A stretch of 64,000 nucleotides of DNA from Callipepla californica brunnescens. Lineage: Eukaryota > Chordata > Aves > Galliformes > Odontophoridae. The DNA is taken from assembly GCA_023055505.1 (NCBI GenBank), contig JALIRH010000007.1, positions 14,511,773-14,575,772 of the forward strand. Direction: 5' to 3'. The translations under genes were made by a program, and so were the position numbers. Positions 11,513 to 26,331 of this stretch are shown here, piece by piece; the first letter of the stretch is position 1, and each line of letters begins with the position of its first letter. The notes under the pieces are model-generated. The model was not told where the DNA came from. It made no database searches and saw only the letters and a program-made list of their open reading frames with translations.

Positions 11513-14500
11513 TACAAGTTAATGTGTAGAATTTCCCTGTTTCCTCTTTGATTGCTCTGGTTTATTAAATCTCTGTTTAATTCTGAACATATTTCAGTAA
11601 AAATTCAGAGATGATTTTTCACAAGGTATGATCCAAATTTAAGCCAACAATGTGAGATGGGGAAAAGAGTCATCTGGCAACAAGGCAACTCTACTATTTC
11701 CACCTGTAACCCAAAACAGCAGAGGTAATTGCATGGAATATTTTGGCAACACAGATAACAAAACTGCAGACAAAGAAATCTTGAGGTACCAAATTACGTA
11801 TGGTTCTCACATCTGTATTTTGTCTTTTTTCTGCCAGTAAAAATTCTAAAGAGAAATAAAACAGTTAATTTAAATAAAAATAAACTGAAAACCTTTACTT
11901 CCTGAAGAAAATTAAATCACATACTGTGAGGAATTTGGAGAAAACAGTCCAGATATATTCTTGCATTTTGAATTGCCAAAAGGCTTTTGCCATTCTTTTT
12001 TTGTACTAAATAAAGAAAAAACTCATGGAGTCCTGCTCCCTGTAACACATTCAACAGATGTCTTCTATTAAGAAGAAAATGCCTGTAAGGTGTAAGTTCT
12101 GTCTAGTCAGACTTCTTTAAACATTAACAGACAAGGGATATAGATATTTGCCAGGATCATCTTTCTTTTTTATGATGGAACTTCACTGAAAATTTACATA
12201 TGAAAAAGGGAAACAAATCTGCAAACATTTCTTTCAGAAGAAATTAGATATGGAAGGAAATAAATATTTCAGGTAGTAAGTTTCCCTTTGTGTCAGGTAA
12301 CTTGATTAAATACATTAACTTCTCAAAACAAAATTTCTGTTAGTTATTTATATTTAGAAATACAAGAGCACTTTTTTTTTTTTTTTTTTAATTTTTACTG
12401 TCATTCTTCAGTTAGGACCAATAAAATTGTATGTTGCAAATAACTTTTATGTCCATGAAACTTAAACTCACATCTAGCCTCTCAGTAGTAGCTGGGGACA
12501 CCAGACACCTCAGAAGATGACCCAACACACATAACATGAAACAGGTCAAAGCAGCTATTAGAAAAACTACAAGGAGAAAAAGCATCTCTTTGAACATCTC
12601 CATTGCCTAAATTGTCCCTGACATGATTATTTACATGCTGTCAAAGAGCTAGGAGGAGTTCATGTCTTCTTTCAGAGAAACAGTATGAATGCAATCATTC
12701 CATCTTTTCCTGATTAATGCACACATGTGCGTATACACTCAAACACTTCCTGTGAAGTGTGGGTATGCCTCACTCCATTCTTATCTGAAGGGGACTCATA
12801 CACACACACTCATTAGACTGACTTGGGTACTTCACTAGAGTTGTTCTTCTTAGAACAGTGAGCAAACTTCTGAAGAGATAAAGAATGCTGTTCAAAACCA
12901 TGCCAAGCAGCCTGTAAAATAATATTCTCATGGAAATGTATTCTCATGGAGTGCATAATCATCCTCTGGGCTGTGTATGCTGTACAATTAAGGTTCTCTG
13001 ATATCTGGATGGACACTATCTACATGCTGCTAAACAGAGGGGAAGAGGGATTGGATTGAGCCTGGGTTAAGCTCAGCATAAATGTGTATCACATTTGAAA
13101 ACTCTCTGTTTATAAAATGAGACCTTGTAATGGCTCAGCACCAACTCCAGCTACATAGTGGAACAGAAGTAAAAGATTTGTGATCAGAGTTCTTCATACT
13201 TTGTCTATATGGATTTAGTAAGTAACAAATGGACAAAGTTTAGAAAAACGGAGACTGCTTGTTAGTTTCAAATTTAGAGAGTTAAATTCTACCTTTCTGA
13301 CATGAAGAAATAGTGATATGAAAGTATCTGTAAAAGCAGTTTTGTTGTCATGCTATGGACTGCAAAACTGAGGTTAACTGTCAATTACAATACAAAAAAT
13401 GCTGACAGAGTTAATGAGGGGAGCAACATTGGCTGTATAGAGGTAGGACAGTTGGTAGAGATAGTACAGTCATTTAACAGGGAAGACTATGTAGTATTTG
13501 TTACTGTTCTTAACAGAAGGCTCTTTACATTTAGGCTGCAATAGTGTTAATTACTTTCTATCATTTGAATACAACTGAAAAAGCACATTTATTTATTTAG
13601 TAAGATGCACAGATTCATATTTACATTTCTTTATTAAAAGGAATGTGTGATGAATATTCAAAAAATTGCATTTCCATCTTTCTTTTTCAAAATATGAACT
13701 TGTAAGTCTAACAGATTTTGAAAGTCATTTTATAATTGGCTTTGACAGGAAAAGTTACATTTATTACACTGAATGGAGCTACACATTTTACTAAATGCTC
13801 TCAAAAGCAGAGGCAGCAGTAACAGATGAAAAGACTCCAACTACAACCAAACATTACACTTAGAGGGCATAAAGAAGCACTCACTGTGTCTTAGAAGGGC
13901 TAAGGTAGACATAAGAACCATACCCAGATCACACTGAAATGAATCCTCCTGATACGTAAAAAATTGATTCTGCTTAAAGATTTTGGGAGATCTAATAAAA
14001 AGGAATAATATGCTCTCAGGGTACAATTTATTTTCAGGTAGACAAAAAGAACTTCAGAAAAAGAGCCTTATTTTGTTCTCAAATTCGTACAATCAAAAAT
14101 TTGGAAATATCTGAATTAAGGTTTCCTGTGTTATCTCAGTTTAACATCTTTATGTTTATTAAATGATCATCTGTGTTTTTCCTAAAGTTATTCAGCTGTG
14201 AGCAGAGCATGCAATGATATATTCAGTTATTACTAAGTACAAAATCAATGCATATTGATACTAATCTTGTTTTATTTATTTGTTGATGCTGAAATTGTGA
14301 ATAGAATATCAATCTCAGGATGATTTTCTCTTCAGCATATGTTAATAAGCTTCATCCATTTATAGTGGTGAGTTGATATATGAAATAGATCATTATTACA
14401 GCTATATTTTGTGGTCTGGATTCTTTTTAAGGAAGGTAGAGAAGCACTATAACTAAAATAATTGAAAAAAAAAAGGAACTGTAAGAATTGAATGCTAATA

Positions 14501-15700
14501 AAGAATTGTAATTATTCATATCATCTACAATAAAATTAATACATATTTAGTTTTAAGTTCAACCCACCATTAAGTCATCGTTTTAAATTTTGGATACACT
14601 GGTAACACGAGTTAGCATTTCAAAATCTAAAGCTCTATCTCTCAACTATTCAAAAATCAATGTGTCTCTTTTTTTTTTTGAATTACACACTAGGAAATGA
14701 AAGAAGTTTTTGAAAACTTATAATTTTATTATATATACATCTGCACATAGTTTACTGCAGTAAAATGAAAAATAATATTTTACGTTGAATTAAAATAGTA
14801 ATAAAATAATAAATAGTCATTAAAGTATTAACAATTTAGACCAAGTTGCTAAAGGAAAAAAAAATTGATTTTGTTCATGAATTCTAAGATTTGTGTAATA
14901 TCATATTATAAGCAAGCAAAAGCACACTGAATATTTTTTTTAGTATGCATAGGTTCCAGATTACAGAGTCTCCTCGGTATATTATGCCACTAAAGAACTC
15001 ACCTATGAATAGAAAATACAATGAAACATTTATGAAAAGACAAAAACATAATTCTGATATGGAAAAAATAATCTGATTTGAAATAAGCTTGGCTACTGAG
15101 TACTGAATTCTTAGCAGTCCTGTTTATGGGGTGAATTGGGCACTGAAAGTTTATAGGGAATGCATCTGAAAAGTTTTGACAAAGTTTCTTTTGGACCACA
15201 GAATATTTTAAGACAATCCTCAATACTATTATTAAAAAAAACCAAACAAACAGACTCATACTTTTTAAGATATGTATAAGGATGTATAGATATATAACCC
15301 CATATCATAAATATATATATATATATGTTTTTTAAGTTAAGGAGTGGAAGGGAACATCCCTCCCACTTCAGAAGTAAACTTATCACAGATCACATATCAA
15401 GCAAGTCATACAGCTGAGAAACAGAAAGCTGGTTCAGAGCTTCATTCTTTGCAGCAGTAGTGGCAAATTCCTGACACTTGTGCCACGTTTGGTACCGGAA
15501 GAAATTTATGCAGGTATCGATGTTAAAACAAAATGAGCTTAAAGAAATTTCTCACTAGACAAGAATAAGCTTTATTAGCACTTCTTTTTGACTCTTGAAA
15601 GATCATTTATTTGAAATTACATGGTCTGTAGAGTTGGTTTAACAGCAGAAACCAACTATAACTCTAGATAGTTCCTTATCTTTTTCATAAACCATGGAAG
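11513..15700. other. Gene-free stretch
   Basis: Very AT-rich, notably 14,100-15,350. Holds a T18 run at 12372 and an AT microsatellite at 15306. No coding signal. Confidence 0.6.
15306..15327. repeat. AT microsatellite
   Basis: Pure alternating TA run of about 20 bases. Confidence 0.85.
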
Positions 15701-16204
15701 CATAGAATGGTTTGGGTTGGAAGGGCCCTAGAAGCTCATACGGTTCCAAGCCGCTTGCTGAGGGCAGAGACACCTTCCATAAAGATCAGGCTGCTCAAAG
15801 CTCTATCCAATCTGGCATTGAACACTTCCAGGGATAGAGCATCCACAACTTCTCCAGGCAGCCTGTGCCAGTGCCTCACCACCCTTGCAGTGAAGAATTA
15901 TGTCCTTATATCTAAGGTAAATCTACTTTCTTTTAGTTTAAATAATCATTTCTTGTACTATCACTATATTTCCTCACCCTTCTCCAGCTTTCTTACAGGG
16001 TCTTTTAGGCATTGGAAGGCTGACATGAGGTCTCCCCACAGACTTCTCTTCTTCAAACTGAACAAGCTTACTCCCTTCAGCCTTTATTCACAGTAGAGAT
16101 GCTCCATCCCTCTGATCATCTTTGTTGCCTTCCTCTGGACCTGCTCCAACCGCTTCACATCTTTCTTGTGCTGGGAGATCCATAGCTGAACGCCATACTT
16201 TAGG
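15701..16204 (-). repeat. CR1 LINE 3' fragment, about 500 bp
   Basis: Begins at the 3' end with CATAGAATGGTTTGGGTTGG and continues through AGGCAGCCTGTGCCAGTGCC and CTCTGGACCTGCTCCAAC. Fairly well preserved. Confidence 0.92.
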
Positions 16205-19200
16205 TATTTACCTAAATTTACGTTCACAATTACAGTTGGACTGAGGTGTTAAGTTTATTTTTGGATTGTTAATACACTTAGGTATACAAAAACTGAGCAT
16301 GAGAAAATGCCATGAGTTAAGGAAGGGAATTTAGACTATTTATAAGGCTAAGACTGGATTAGAAGTAAATAGTGTCTGAGACAGCAGGGACTGAAGATCT
16401 AAGTTAAATTTCAGAACTTTTAGCGTCTAGGAAGCTAATAGAGAGATTTAAGTGTCAAGAAAGAATGGATTCTTAGTTTGAAAACCTATATGAGCTTCTT
16501 ATTTAAGTAAAAGTGTAAGATTAGGATCTGAGTGATGATGAAAGAGTATGGTGTTAGGAAGAGCACTTGAAAAACACCTGACTGGTTTGGGTTAGATTTC
16601 TGAGCTGTTACAGGATGCTGAGTAATCAATAAAAATAAAGTGTGGTCCTGAGAATTTAGACTCAGAATTATCCAGTAGTTGAATATCAGCAGTGCTGAGT
16701 AGAGTAGAAGAGAAATAAGACTTCTGGTTGGGTGGCAGTTTAACTCCAGGAAAGTAGGGATTGAATTTTTCACTTTATTACGTCTGATTTGCAGGCCTGA
16801 TATGTGATTAGCTGGATCAAACAAAAGTCAGAAAGAATGAACAGATGCACCTGGCCAATAAGCATATTGTTAAAGTTTGGTTACCATTTCATTTCAATTT
16901 GAGGATCAAGATGAGGGGATACTGGAGATATATAGCACACACGAGTCACAGATTCAGAGACAACAAGTTTTAAACAGTTAAGACTATATCTGAAAGGTGT
17001 GAGAACGGCAGATCTGGAAATTGTAGAAAAAAAATCTCTCATAGATGAGCTCTTATCTTAAAAAAAACAAATTATTTGTAATATATAACTTACTTTTACC
17101 AACAATCAATGCCCACATCTGTATTAAGTATTAGGCTTTCCAAAACTATCCCTCATCTCAACTCAGATGAGAATCATACCCTGAATTATATTGCGGTGAG
17201 CTAAGTTCTAGAGGTCCTGCCTCACAGCGCCTGATCTATAACACAAGCTCAAGTAAGGATCTACAACCTATATCTCCCTCAAATCTACTGAAAACTCACT
17301 CATGTTCATTGTTAAACTCATAGCTCTGTGATATTTTATTTCCAATTCCAGCAGATTTTTGGCATCATCTGTATCAGTCTCTAACCAAAAGAGACAGCCA
17401 TTACTCTTGTGCTTACCAGTTTTTCTCTAAAAAACCAAGCTATGTGTTAGTCCACACAGGATGTAGCAATTAAGTTCTGCCAGTCACTTAAGAACTGTTA
17501 CAATCCTTCATAATTATTATGGTATCCATCATAGATTTATGTGAAGCATTTTCAAATAAAAAATAAAACCAAGCTGTGGGAACACCCTAATTCTGCAGAC
17601 GCCATGAAATACAATATTCATAACACTCTTCAGCACCTTTTGTATAGAAACCACATTTATTGACCAGTTTCCTAGCCTCGTTTCTGGTCTTTCCCTCAGA
17701 TAGGCTTTAAAGGTCTGCAGACTTCTTAACACATCCTCTTGGCCTTGTACGCTCTTCTTGGTCTAGGAATAAACCCAATTTCTTCATCTACTTCCCTCAC
17801 CTTAAACTTCTTTTACTGGTACACCTCATTTGTACAGTAAATCCTCCATGACAACTGCCATACCTAAAGATTTTTTTTTCTAACAATACTCATCACTTTC
17901 TGCTGCTGCAAGAAGTGTACAAGTGAAACCTAGGAAATAGTTTAGGGGCTGTCCGAGCATGGTAGTGCGCACTTAAGGGAAAGGCTTAAGTCAAATTTTC
18001 TGCATTATATTGTCAGTGTATGCTACTTGAAACACTGGGATTTGGGTTTGACCTGTCAAAGTCTAGTACCATACAGTCAATTCCTGGGTTACTGTAGGCT
18101 GATAATAAACCTGAGGGTAAAAACTGGGTTTGCTGTTGGTAATACCACTGGGGAAATGAAATGATGGAAATTTGGGGTAATTGCTGTATTTTGCATTGTC
18201 TTCTTACCTCCTTTCCCATCCACCCCTACCACTACACTTTGAGGTTAAGTTTAAGAATGGAAGTTTTAAGGTTATTTCTTAGGGTTACTGATGGACATGC
18301 AGAAATGGGATGAAACCTGGGTCCACGATGCTTTTAACATCTTTCTTCTTAACCTGAACATAAAATCAAAATACACATCTGCATTAATCCACAAACAAAA
18401 GTGAAGCATTCATCCTGGTGGTTTCAATCCTCACCTTAGCTCTGCATGGCTGGCAGGATACCTGCAAATCAAGTTTTTCAGTGTCTACTCTGTCAGCATT
18501 AACTGCATCACTGTTCCTAATCTTTACCCTCAATTTGCATCTCCTAGTTCTAACTGTCACAGAACAAACCATGACTCCCCCACTCCTGTTATTAAAAGCT
18601 TTTATTCCAGTACCACCAGATCTTTTCTAATACTGTATTATCAGCTACTTGGTCTCACTTTATAATGCCATGAAACTGATGGGCAGTAGTATGTAACCTA
18701 AGGACTTAGGGAAGTGAGAAATATCCTGGTCACAGTACCTAGGCTTTTGAAAAAGATGGAGCTAAGACACATAAAAACTTATACTGAGTTCTAAAGGGCC
18801 AGCAAAAGAAAAGTATGATGAGACAGAGGTAGATAGGTACGATTATAGTTATTGTATAATAATAATTCCCAACTACTGAATTCTTAGTACCATTGATATA
18901 CTGACAATTATAAGCTTACTGTTTTAACAATGGTTCCACTTACAAGCATAAAAGACATAAATTCAGTATGAGATAGGTGCTGGATTTGGTGCAACTGAAT
19001 GATTTACAGCTGTTCCTTCATCACTGCAGGTACCCTTCAATATGATAAAGATGAGTTTGGGCTGGACATTAGGATTTGATACAGGCAGTTTGAAAAGATA
19101 TTTGAAGCTTGTACAAAGTCCACTAAGTAAGATAATTATTGGAAATAAATGACAAAATCAAGTTAGTTTTGTGCTGAATATGGGTTACCTGCTTATGCTT

Positions 19201-22027
19201 ACTGCTATACTTAGAATCATAATGGATAACAGCAGAGACTCATGAACAGTTAACTGTTACATTCTAATAACAACTGAACAGAGTGAAGTTTAAAATTTGA
19301 TTTATACACATTGCAGATTACAAATCCTAAATCTACTGCTGGATGCTAGGAAGAACAAAGATCTAAGCCAAGGTCTTTACAGACGATAACCGAAAGTAGG
19401 GTATTGTGTTATTAGTGAAGAAGAACTGGCGCTTGATTCAGGCTATGCTTGTAAATCAAGACTGAAAAGCCGAATATTAATTATATTTCTGGACCACAGC
19501 AATTTCTCAGGGTTTTCACAAACACCGTCAATGAATTGTTTACAAAGCAATACATTGGATGATGTGGGACTGACATACCTACAGACCAAAAAAAATTCAT
19601 CCTTTGCACTGTCTTAATATATCAATAAACTCTTTTATTTTTGAAAGATTTCTGCTTTGGGGAATTAAAGCTTTCTTGCAGGAATGTACCATGGAGTAGA
19701 AACAGTGGGCTGGTCTGCTAGAAGCTGTAAGCTAGAAGGAAAGCAGATGAAGCAGTAACTTAAAGGACTGAGAGTTCCACAGTACTCCAGAGCAGAAAAA
19801 AAAATCTGCTGACAGTAACTAGAGTCAACCAGTAGACCCAAGTGGGTAAGTTCATTGTGATAAGGTAGGTCTCAGGCCAAGCAAGAAAGTCAAAACAGTG
19901 TGCAGGATACAACCAAATACACAGCCATCCACAGGCCAAGCTATGCTCCAGTAAGAGCCAGGGTCAAGTGTCTGTACTGAAACTCAGCTCCTGAGCTAGA
20001 TGAGGCCTCCAAAAGAGCTTCTCACAAAGCTTTCACTGAGCTCTTTTCACAGCAGTTATCTCAAGTCATGTGGCTGCACTGCATCAAATTTGGCCTTGAC
20101 CACAGGTGGTTGAACATCTCAGAGAGAGAATGACAGCACAGCCAGTTGGTGAGCTCAGGGCCCTGACAGCAAGGTGAGGATCACATATCCAATATTTTCA
20201 CAATAAACTCCTACCACAAGATCTGACTGATAGTATGGTAACAGGAAAGAAGCACCTGAGTAAACAGATCAGCCTCTCTGTTCATTTCCAGCAGGAACTA
20301 GTTACCTTTGCAATATCATTCCTTGTCAGCATTGTCATAGCCTGAGCAAAAGATAAGCCTCAGGTTAGCGTTCTGATAGTTCAGTAAAGATATTAAGATG
20401 CTTTAACATTCACAAAATGTCATTATTATAACACAGAACATAGATCTCTATTGCACTTGTAATCAATGCACTTGAGTTATGCTATGGCCTATGTAACTTG
20501 TCAGTGTTTTCAGTGTCCGTCTTCTGGTATTCTTTTACTGCATGCTGAAGGTTTTCTCTATTCAGATGCTACTCTCTATTCTCTATTCAGTGCAACCGTC
20601 AGTGCTCAAATAAATACATGTCCTTAATACCAAAACAAACGTCTGAAAGTTTTCCAAGCTACTACGTATCCTCCTCTAATATCCTGAGGACAGAACATCT
20701 AGATCTGTTACCATGTCTGAGTCCTGAAAATCAGGAGTCATTTGAAATTACCAGGGACTTGCTAAATATAATAGATCCATACACTGTATATTACAGCCAT
20801 CCCTCACAATGTGTCACAGAATCCCACAAACACCATCACATCCCATCAACAAATTCACTCATAACTTGCTTTCTCTTAATGAAGTAAAATTGGTTTAGGG
20901 ATGCTCTAATAGCTCCTGAGAATCCTTTTCAAATCATGCACTCCTTAGTAATATCCAGTAATAATAACCATCCTTCAGTTTTACTGCATGTTAGACCACA
21001 TTTGGACTTGTGATCTTTTTCTACTCGATTTTCTAAAGCAGGCCACGATTTCCTACTCTGTCTTCCACAAATTGGATGATCTGTCAACCCAGTGTCGTCT
21101 GGATCTCAGTCAGCCACTTGAAAACTCTAGCAACACTTCTGACTTCTCTTGAATTCTTGAAGCTTCCAGTAGGACTACAGCTTTTTAACTGTGTCTATGG
21201 GTGCATTTGCTACAACTGTTGCTGATGGTTTGCAGCTAACCTTATGTTGTTTGGTTTCTTTTTTTGTTGTTGTTTTTTTTTTTTTTTTTTTTTCCCCTGA
21301 GGAACTCTGAATCTGTATTTCCTTTCGGCATCATCCTTCATCGGCATTCTTCATCACAGGTGAAATGGCTTTGCCTACAGCCATCCCAGGACTTCTGGTT
21401 TCACTCCACTAGACAACTCTTGACCACAGTTTCAAAATAAAGGTAATGCAGCAATTCTATCCAGGAGAACAACAACTACAAAACCCATCTTCTAGTAAAC
21501 AAGACTTTTTTTTTTTTTTTTCAGCTATTGTAAAAGAATCATGACACACACAGTGGCAGCCCCAAATTCTTAAAATCCACATATACTTGAAAAATTTATA
21601 TGCAAGGTTTCACGCTCCTTCCAGTCTGGGCCTTAATTCACTGAGGTAGGAATCAGCCTCCTGGGCTTATTGCAAGCATGTATCATTTTATTACAGAGCA
21701 AAATCAGTCGATTTGCTAGATTCAAAAAAGACACACGAACCATATTTGAAGGAGCTAACAAAATTAGTTCTTGTGAGTCATCACTGCAATGCTGGTAAAG
21801 TGAAAGTATTTGGAACAGGAAGAATAGATATTCTAGTTTTAAGCTTAGACCCTGCAAAGCTCACATGGCTGGGAGAAAACAAGTAACCAGCAGGAACAGA
21901 ATGACTTTTTAAATTCTTTTCCAGCAAGTTTTGGTAATTGGTTTACACGGGTAACAGAGCTAAGGATCATAGCATACTAGTCCATAGGTTTACAATGGAA
22001 GATCGTGGATCACAACAGTCACAGATC

Positions 22028-22067
22028 AGAGTTAATTCTCCAAATAAGAGTTAATTCTCCAAATAAG
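22028..22067. repeat. 19-bp tandem duplication
   Basis: AGAGTTAATTCTCCAAATA occurs twice head to tail without mismatch. Confidence 0.95.
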
Positions 22068-22270
22068 CCTTCTCTACAAAAATTCTCTTCAGAAATGGTT
22101 GGAGGTCTGCACCTGTGAAATTGACATCAATTGCAGAAGCAGATAGGATCCCATCATATTAAGAAGATAGTTGGCTTTCAGTGAATGAGGTTATAAAGTA
22201 TGTGACATTAACCATTAAGAAAGTAGTTTGGTCTGGAGATGGGTTAGAGCTCAGGACATGGCAAGAACAA

Positions 22271-22338
22271 GAAAAGTTGCTGTGTAAGTCAAGAAAAAGT
22301 TCTAGAAAAGTTGCTGTATAAGTCAAGAAAAAGTTCTT
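22271..22338. repeat. 34-bp tandem duplication
   Basis: Two head-to-tail copies starting GAAAAGTTGCTGT, differing at about two positions. Confidence 0.95.
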
Positions 22339-23897
22339 TGAAAGATAAATATTAGAATATTGATCAATGCAGAAAGAGCAGTCACTGAGAGTGAAAACAA
22401 CAAGTGAAAAAATTTAAAGGTGAAAAGAACATACATAAATATATCTATTAATAAGCATTAAGTGATGAATACTTTGAACTCAAAGGACCTGAATCTGCAT
22501 GGACCTCTGAAATACCTCTTCTTCATTTACCACGGAGTGTTCCCAGATATCTGCCCCACTGATCGCAAACACATCTTGTCAATGGAAGCTAATTATTACT
22601 GCCAATACTTCGGCAGCTGGAGAACAAATTATGAAACATCCATTGCTGACCACTCTGCTGCCCTCTATTCACATCAACTACCTCGACAGACCTGTTGCTT
22701 TGTAGGCTTGTAACTAAAATATATGAGGTGGAACTTCAATGACAGTTCAGAGCAGTGCTAGTAAGAAGCTAAACCCCCACATCCAGGAAGTGGATTGGTG
22801 TTGGTAGGTGCAAAATTATTTTGATTTCAGGTTCCCATGCTGTAACTAAAACGAAGGTTGTGTTATGGCTTGGTTGCACAGGTTATGTCATGGCACTAAG
22901 ATATGCTGGGTTGAGGACTGGGTGAGGGGAAACAGTAAGGAAAAGCTGGTACGTTGTATTTTATGAGATCTAACGCTGGTGATATTAAGCTTAAACACAA
23001 CAAGGTTTTAGATAAAATTACAGTTAGGGAAAATAAGGACTGAAGATATTTATTCATTGTTGTTTTATGGTATCTTCAGAGCTTTATCAGAAAAAAGTTA
23101 CGAGCCTGTGAAGCAGTCCGTAGTTGATTCTGAGGTAACTGAAGGTAAGCAGGCTCTAGACAGGCTTTAAATGTAGCATAAAACTATTAACAAAAACACA
23201 AAATACCATTTGGACTGCAGATCTGGACTTCAATGTGTTTTAGATTTTCTGTTTTAAATTAAATTCAAGTTTGCTTTAAGTTTTTCATTACCACATGCCT
23301 TATTATTTGCCCATAACATTAATCAAGGCTGGTCATACCTGTTGAAGTCAACATTTTATCTAGACCAAAATGAAGAGTCTGACAAGAAGACTGATAGGAA
23401 ATAGCCTCATGCTTTCATAGACCTCTATCATGTATCCCATCAGTTATATAATTTTCACCTTGAAGATTCAAAATCTACTTAGCTGTTTCCTGTAAAGAAA
23501 CTATTTCAAGTATGTGGTCACCTCATTGCAACTTTTCTGAACCCTCTTTATTCATTTTTGCAATGAAGAGGGAGGATGCAACACAGCTACATACAGATCA
23601 ACATTTCCATGGAGAGGGAAGGAATAGTTTCCATTTTGTTGTCTGCTCTTTTTATCAGATATTTCTTAATATTTTGATTTGGAGCACTGAGACGACATTT
23701 TTCACAGAACTATTAAAATTCAAAGATGTCATTCCATAAGAATGGTGATCAGCTCAGAGATCAATCTACTCTCTGTGTAAAATTTAGATCCATTTGCCCA
23801 TACATTTTACTTAACTCATTACGGGTGTATCCATACTGAGATTAATCTGCCATTATAGTGACCACTCATTAGATCTCATATGGCTCTTTTCATAGAA

Positions 23898-24096
23898 ATA
23901 GAGAATCACAGAATGGCCTGAGTTAAAAAAAACCTCAAAGATCATTGAGTTTCAACCCTCCCGCCATGGGCAGGGTCGCCAACCACTAGACCAGGCTGCT
24001 GAGATCCACATCCAGTCTGACCTTGAATGCCTCCAGGGATGGAGCATCCCCAACCTCTCTGGGCAACCTGTTCCAGTGCGTCACCAATCTCTTTTC
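23898..24096 (-). repeat. CR1 LINE 3' fragment
   Basis: GAGAATCACAGAATGGCCTG at the left, then AGACCAGGCTGCTGAGATCC and GGGCAACCTGTTCCAGTGCG. A short A insertion near 23925. Confidence 0.9.
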
Positions 24097-24927
24097 CTGA
24101 TTTTTCATAGTCAGGTTTTCCTAAATAGCTTAATGTCAGTAAACGCAGTCACATTTTCCGAAGAATGTCTCATTTGTGAATACTCTGGAAATAATCAGTC
24201 ATAGCTCAAGTCCCTAAAGGGCTCTACTGATAAACTCCTTGCACCGGGAAAAATGACTCTTCATTTGAATCTTGATTTTTCTTTCTACTCTAGACAATTA
24301 TTTTCCTTTGCAAAGACTTTGGCTCTTATTCCATGGATGTTTTAACTATGCAGGAGCACTTTTAGAAGCTTTTTTGATAGTATCAGCTAGATTTCCCTAA
24401 AAAATGTTGATTCCTCCATAAAAAGCATAATAAATTCATAAGGCGTGACTTTTCTTTAAGAAACTTGTGTTAATAATATTGAAACAAAATGGTAGGCAGC
24501 TAAAACCACCTGAACAAGAGAAGAGCTGATAACAGTGGAAAAAAATCTATTTGTGGCACAGATAAAAATGAGGAATTCTAATGCACTGCAAAAGAAATGA
24601 ATCATAGCAATGAAACGGGCCTTTTAACTAGACATGAATTGTTAAATTATTAATAGTGCAGAAAAGGAACATTTATTCAATTAATACTTCTGTCGTTAGA
24701 AGGAAGCTGGAAAAGATACAGGGATCACATAGAAATAAAAGGAAAGATTCTTACTTCACTAGTAACTGAAAAAGATGTTAGACAACCTCAAAAACTGATA
24801 AACATCTTACAGGCTCATAAGATGTTTCCAGTAACACTTAATTGTTTGCTGAGGAAATATCTGTCCTTCTGATTTAATTTTATTTATTTGTTACAGTGGC
24901 AATGAAACTGTAAGAGACTGAAAATAC

Positions 24928-24951
24928 TTTTTTTTTTTTTTTTTTTTTTTT
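24928..24951. repeat. T24 homopolymer
   Basis: One of the longest homopolymers here. Similar T or A runs of 16-21 are at 10275-10292, 12372-12389, 21273-21293, 21506-21521 and 28580-28596. They may be tails of old retroposed sequences. Confidence 0.9.
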
Positions 24952-26231
24952 GGTCACCATTCAGGATGAGGAAATGGAGAAATGGAGTGATATGGATGAT
25001 AATTGATTAGTTTGATTCCAGTCAGAGGTAAATTAATAGAAAATGATTTAAAAATCAATATATAAAGAATTAAAAGATGGAATTTAATCTCAGACAATGT
25101 GGGTTTTATAAGAAAATAGGTTTTATCAAACGAGATGGATTTTTTTCATACAATACATTTTGTTGACAGAAAACCACACAGATACCATATTCTTGAATGT
25201 GCTAAATATGTGTTGCTATGAGAACCTGTAGCAAAATGATAGAATGAATTGGCACTTCAGTGTATGAGCAAGATACACTGTAAATCCAGGCACATCATCT
25301 GTGGGACTGCTAGTGACATGCCATGAACTCTTCAGATTCAGAAAAATATAAAGTAGAAGGACCACAGAACAGAATATAAAAATCTTATAAGGGCTGTATA
25401 AATTGTCAGAGGAAATAACAATATAAATTAAAACAATACCGGTAGTCAGATGCTCTTGCCTTGAATAACATGAAAATCTATTAAAATGGGCAAATAAAAA
25501 CAATAATTTATCTAGTTTATCTTCTGTTATCTACGTTAAATCCACTGCTAACTGAGTAGTTAACTGGGGCTGGCTTCAGTAAGACCCTTCTATAAAGTAA
25601 ACTCTATAAAGTACTTTTATACAGTACTTCATCAACTGAGAGAAGTAGAACCTTCAAGGTTAATGTGGTTCCATTGAGTTAAAAATCATCTGAGTTTGAT
25701 CTTCCGTATGTATTCCCCTGGGGTAACGTCAGAAAGAATTATGCAGTTTCCCTGCTACAACAGGACAAATGTAGTTGCCTTCCATATCACCTAGAGTAAC
25801 TAAATAGACGGTCCATTTGTACTGGATGCATATATGATCAATACTGGAATAATATTTCGTTTCCAAAGTATGCTATAGAAAATTGCAAGATACACTTGCT
25901 TTTCTTCCGGGAGAAGGATCCTGGAGGCAGATAACTAGTCTGCTATCATCATCTTAACATTAATAAAGACTAAAAAGAATAAAATGAAAATGCTTATTTT
26001 TGCCACAAACACATGAATGTTCCACAATGCATCCCTATGTTTGGTAAGCAAATGCTCACATATGCTAGCACTTACCTGCTGAAGACACTGTGTTTTACCT
26101 TCTCTATCAGGAAAGAAAAACAACCAACCAAACAAAAAAAGCACCAACAAAGTAGTAACATTCTGTGTTTTTCTACTAAGAAATAGCCTAATTGGATCAT
26201 ATTCCTTTAATTTCTACTCCTTCATCAAATT

Positions 26232-26331
26232 CTCTCTTTTTTTTTTTTTTTTCTTTTCTGGTATACCAAAGAGTTTGGCTTTACAATGAAAGAAATGCAG
26301 ACGGACTCCTATCACTGCCATCAGGTATTGC
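26232..26331 (-). repeat. Poly(A)-tailed short unit, copy 1
   Basis: In minus sense: ACCTGATGGCAGTGATAGG, about 80 bases, ending GGTATACCAG followed by an A-rich tail. About 80 per cent identical by eye to 27298-27387 in the opposite orientation. No homology continues beyond either end. Unclassified: a short retroposed transcript, a SINE-like unit, or the end of a larger inverted-repeat element. Confidence 0.65.

Larger units (their letters stand above)
16205..23897. other. Gene-free stretch
   Basis: Contains the two tandem duplications at 22.0-22.3 kb and T runs at 21.2 and 21.5 kb. About 19,690-20,250 is more GC-rich and could be an old repeat I cannot name. Confidence 0.5.

Noticed and set aside
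15707..16096. 129-codon plus-strand open frame
   Set aside because: Lies wholly inside a minus-strand CR1 fragment.
22462..22713. 83-codon plus-strand frame next to the tandem duplications
   Set aside because: No recognised motif or splice context; length within chance for this much sequence.
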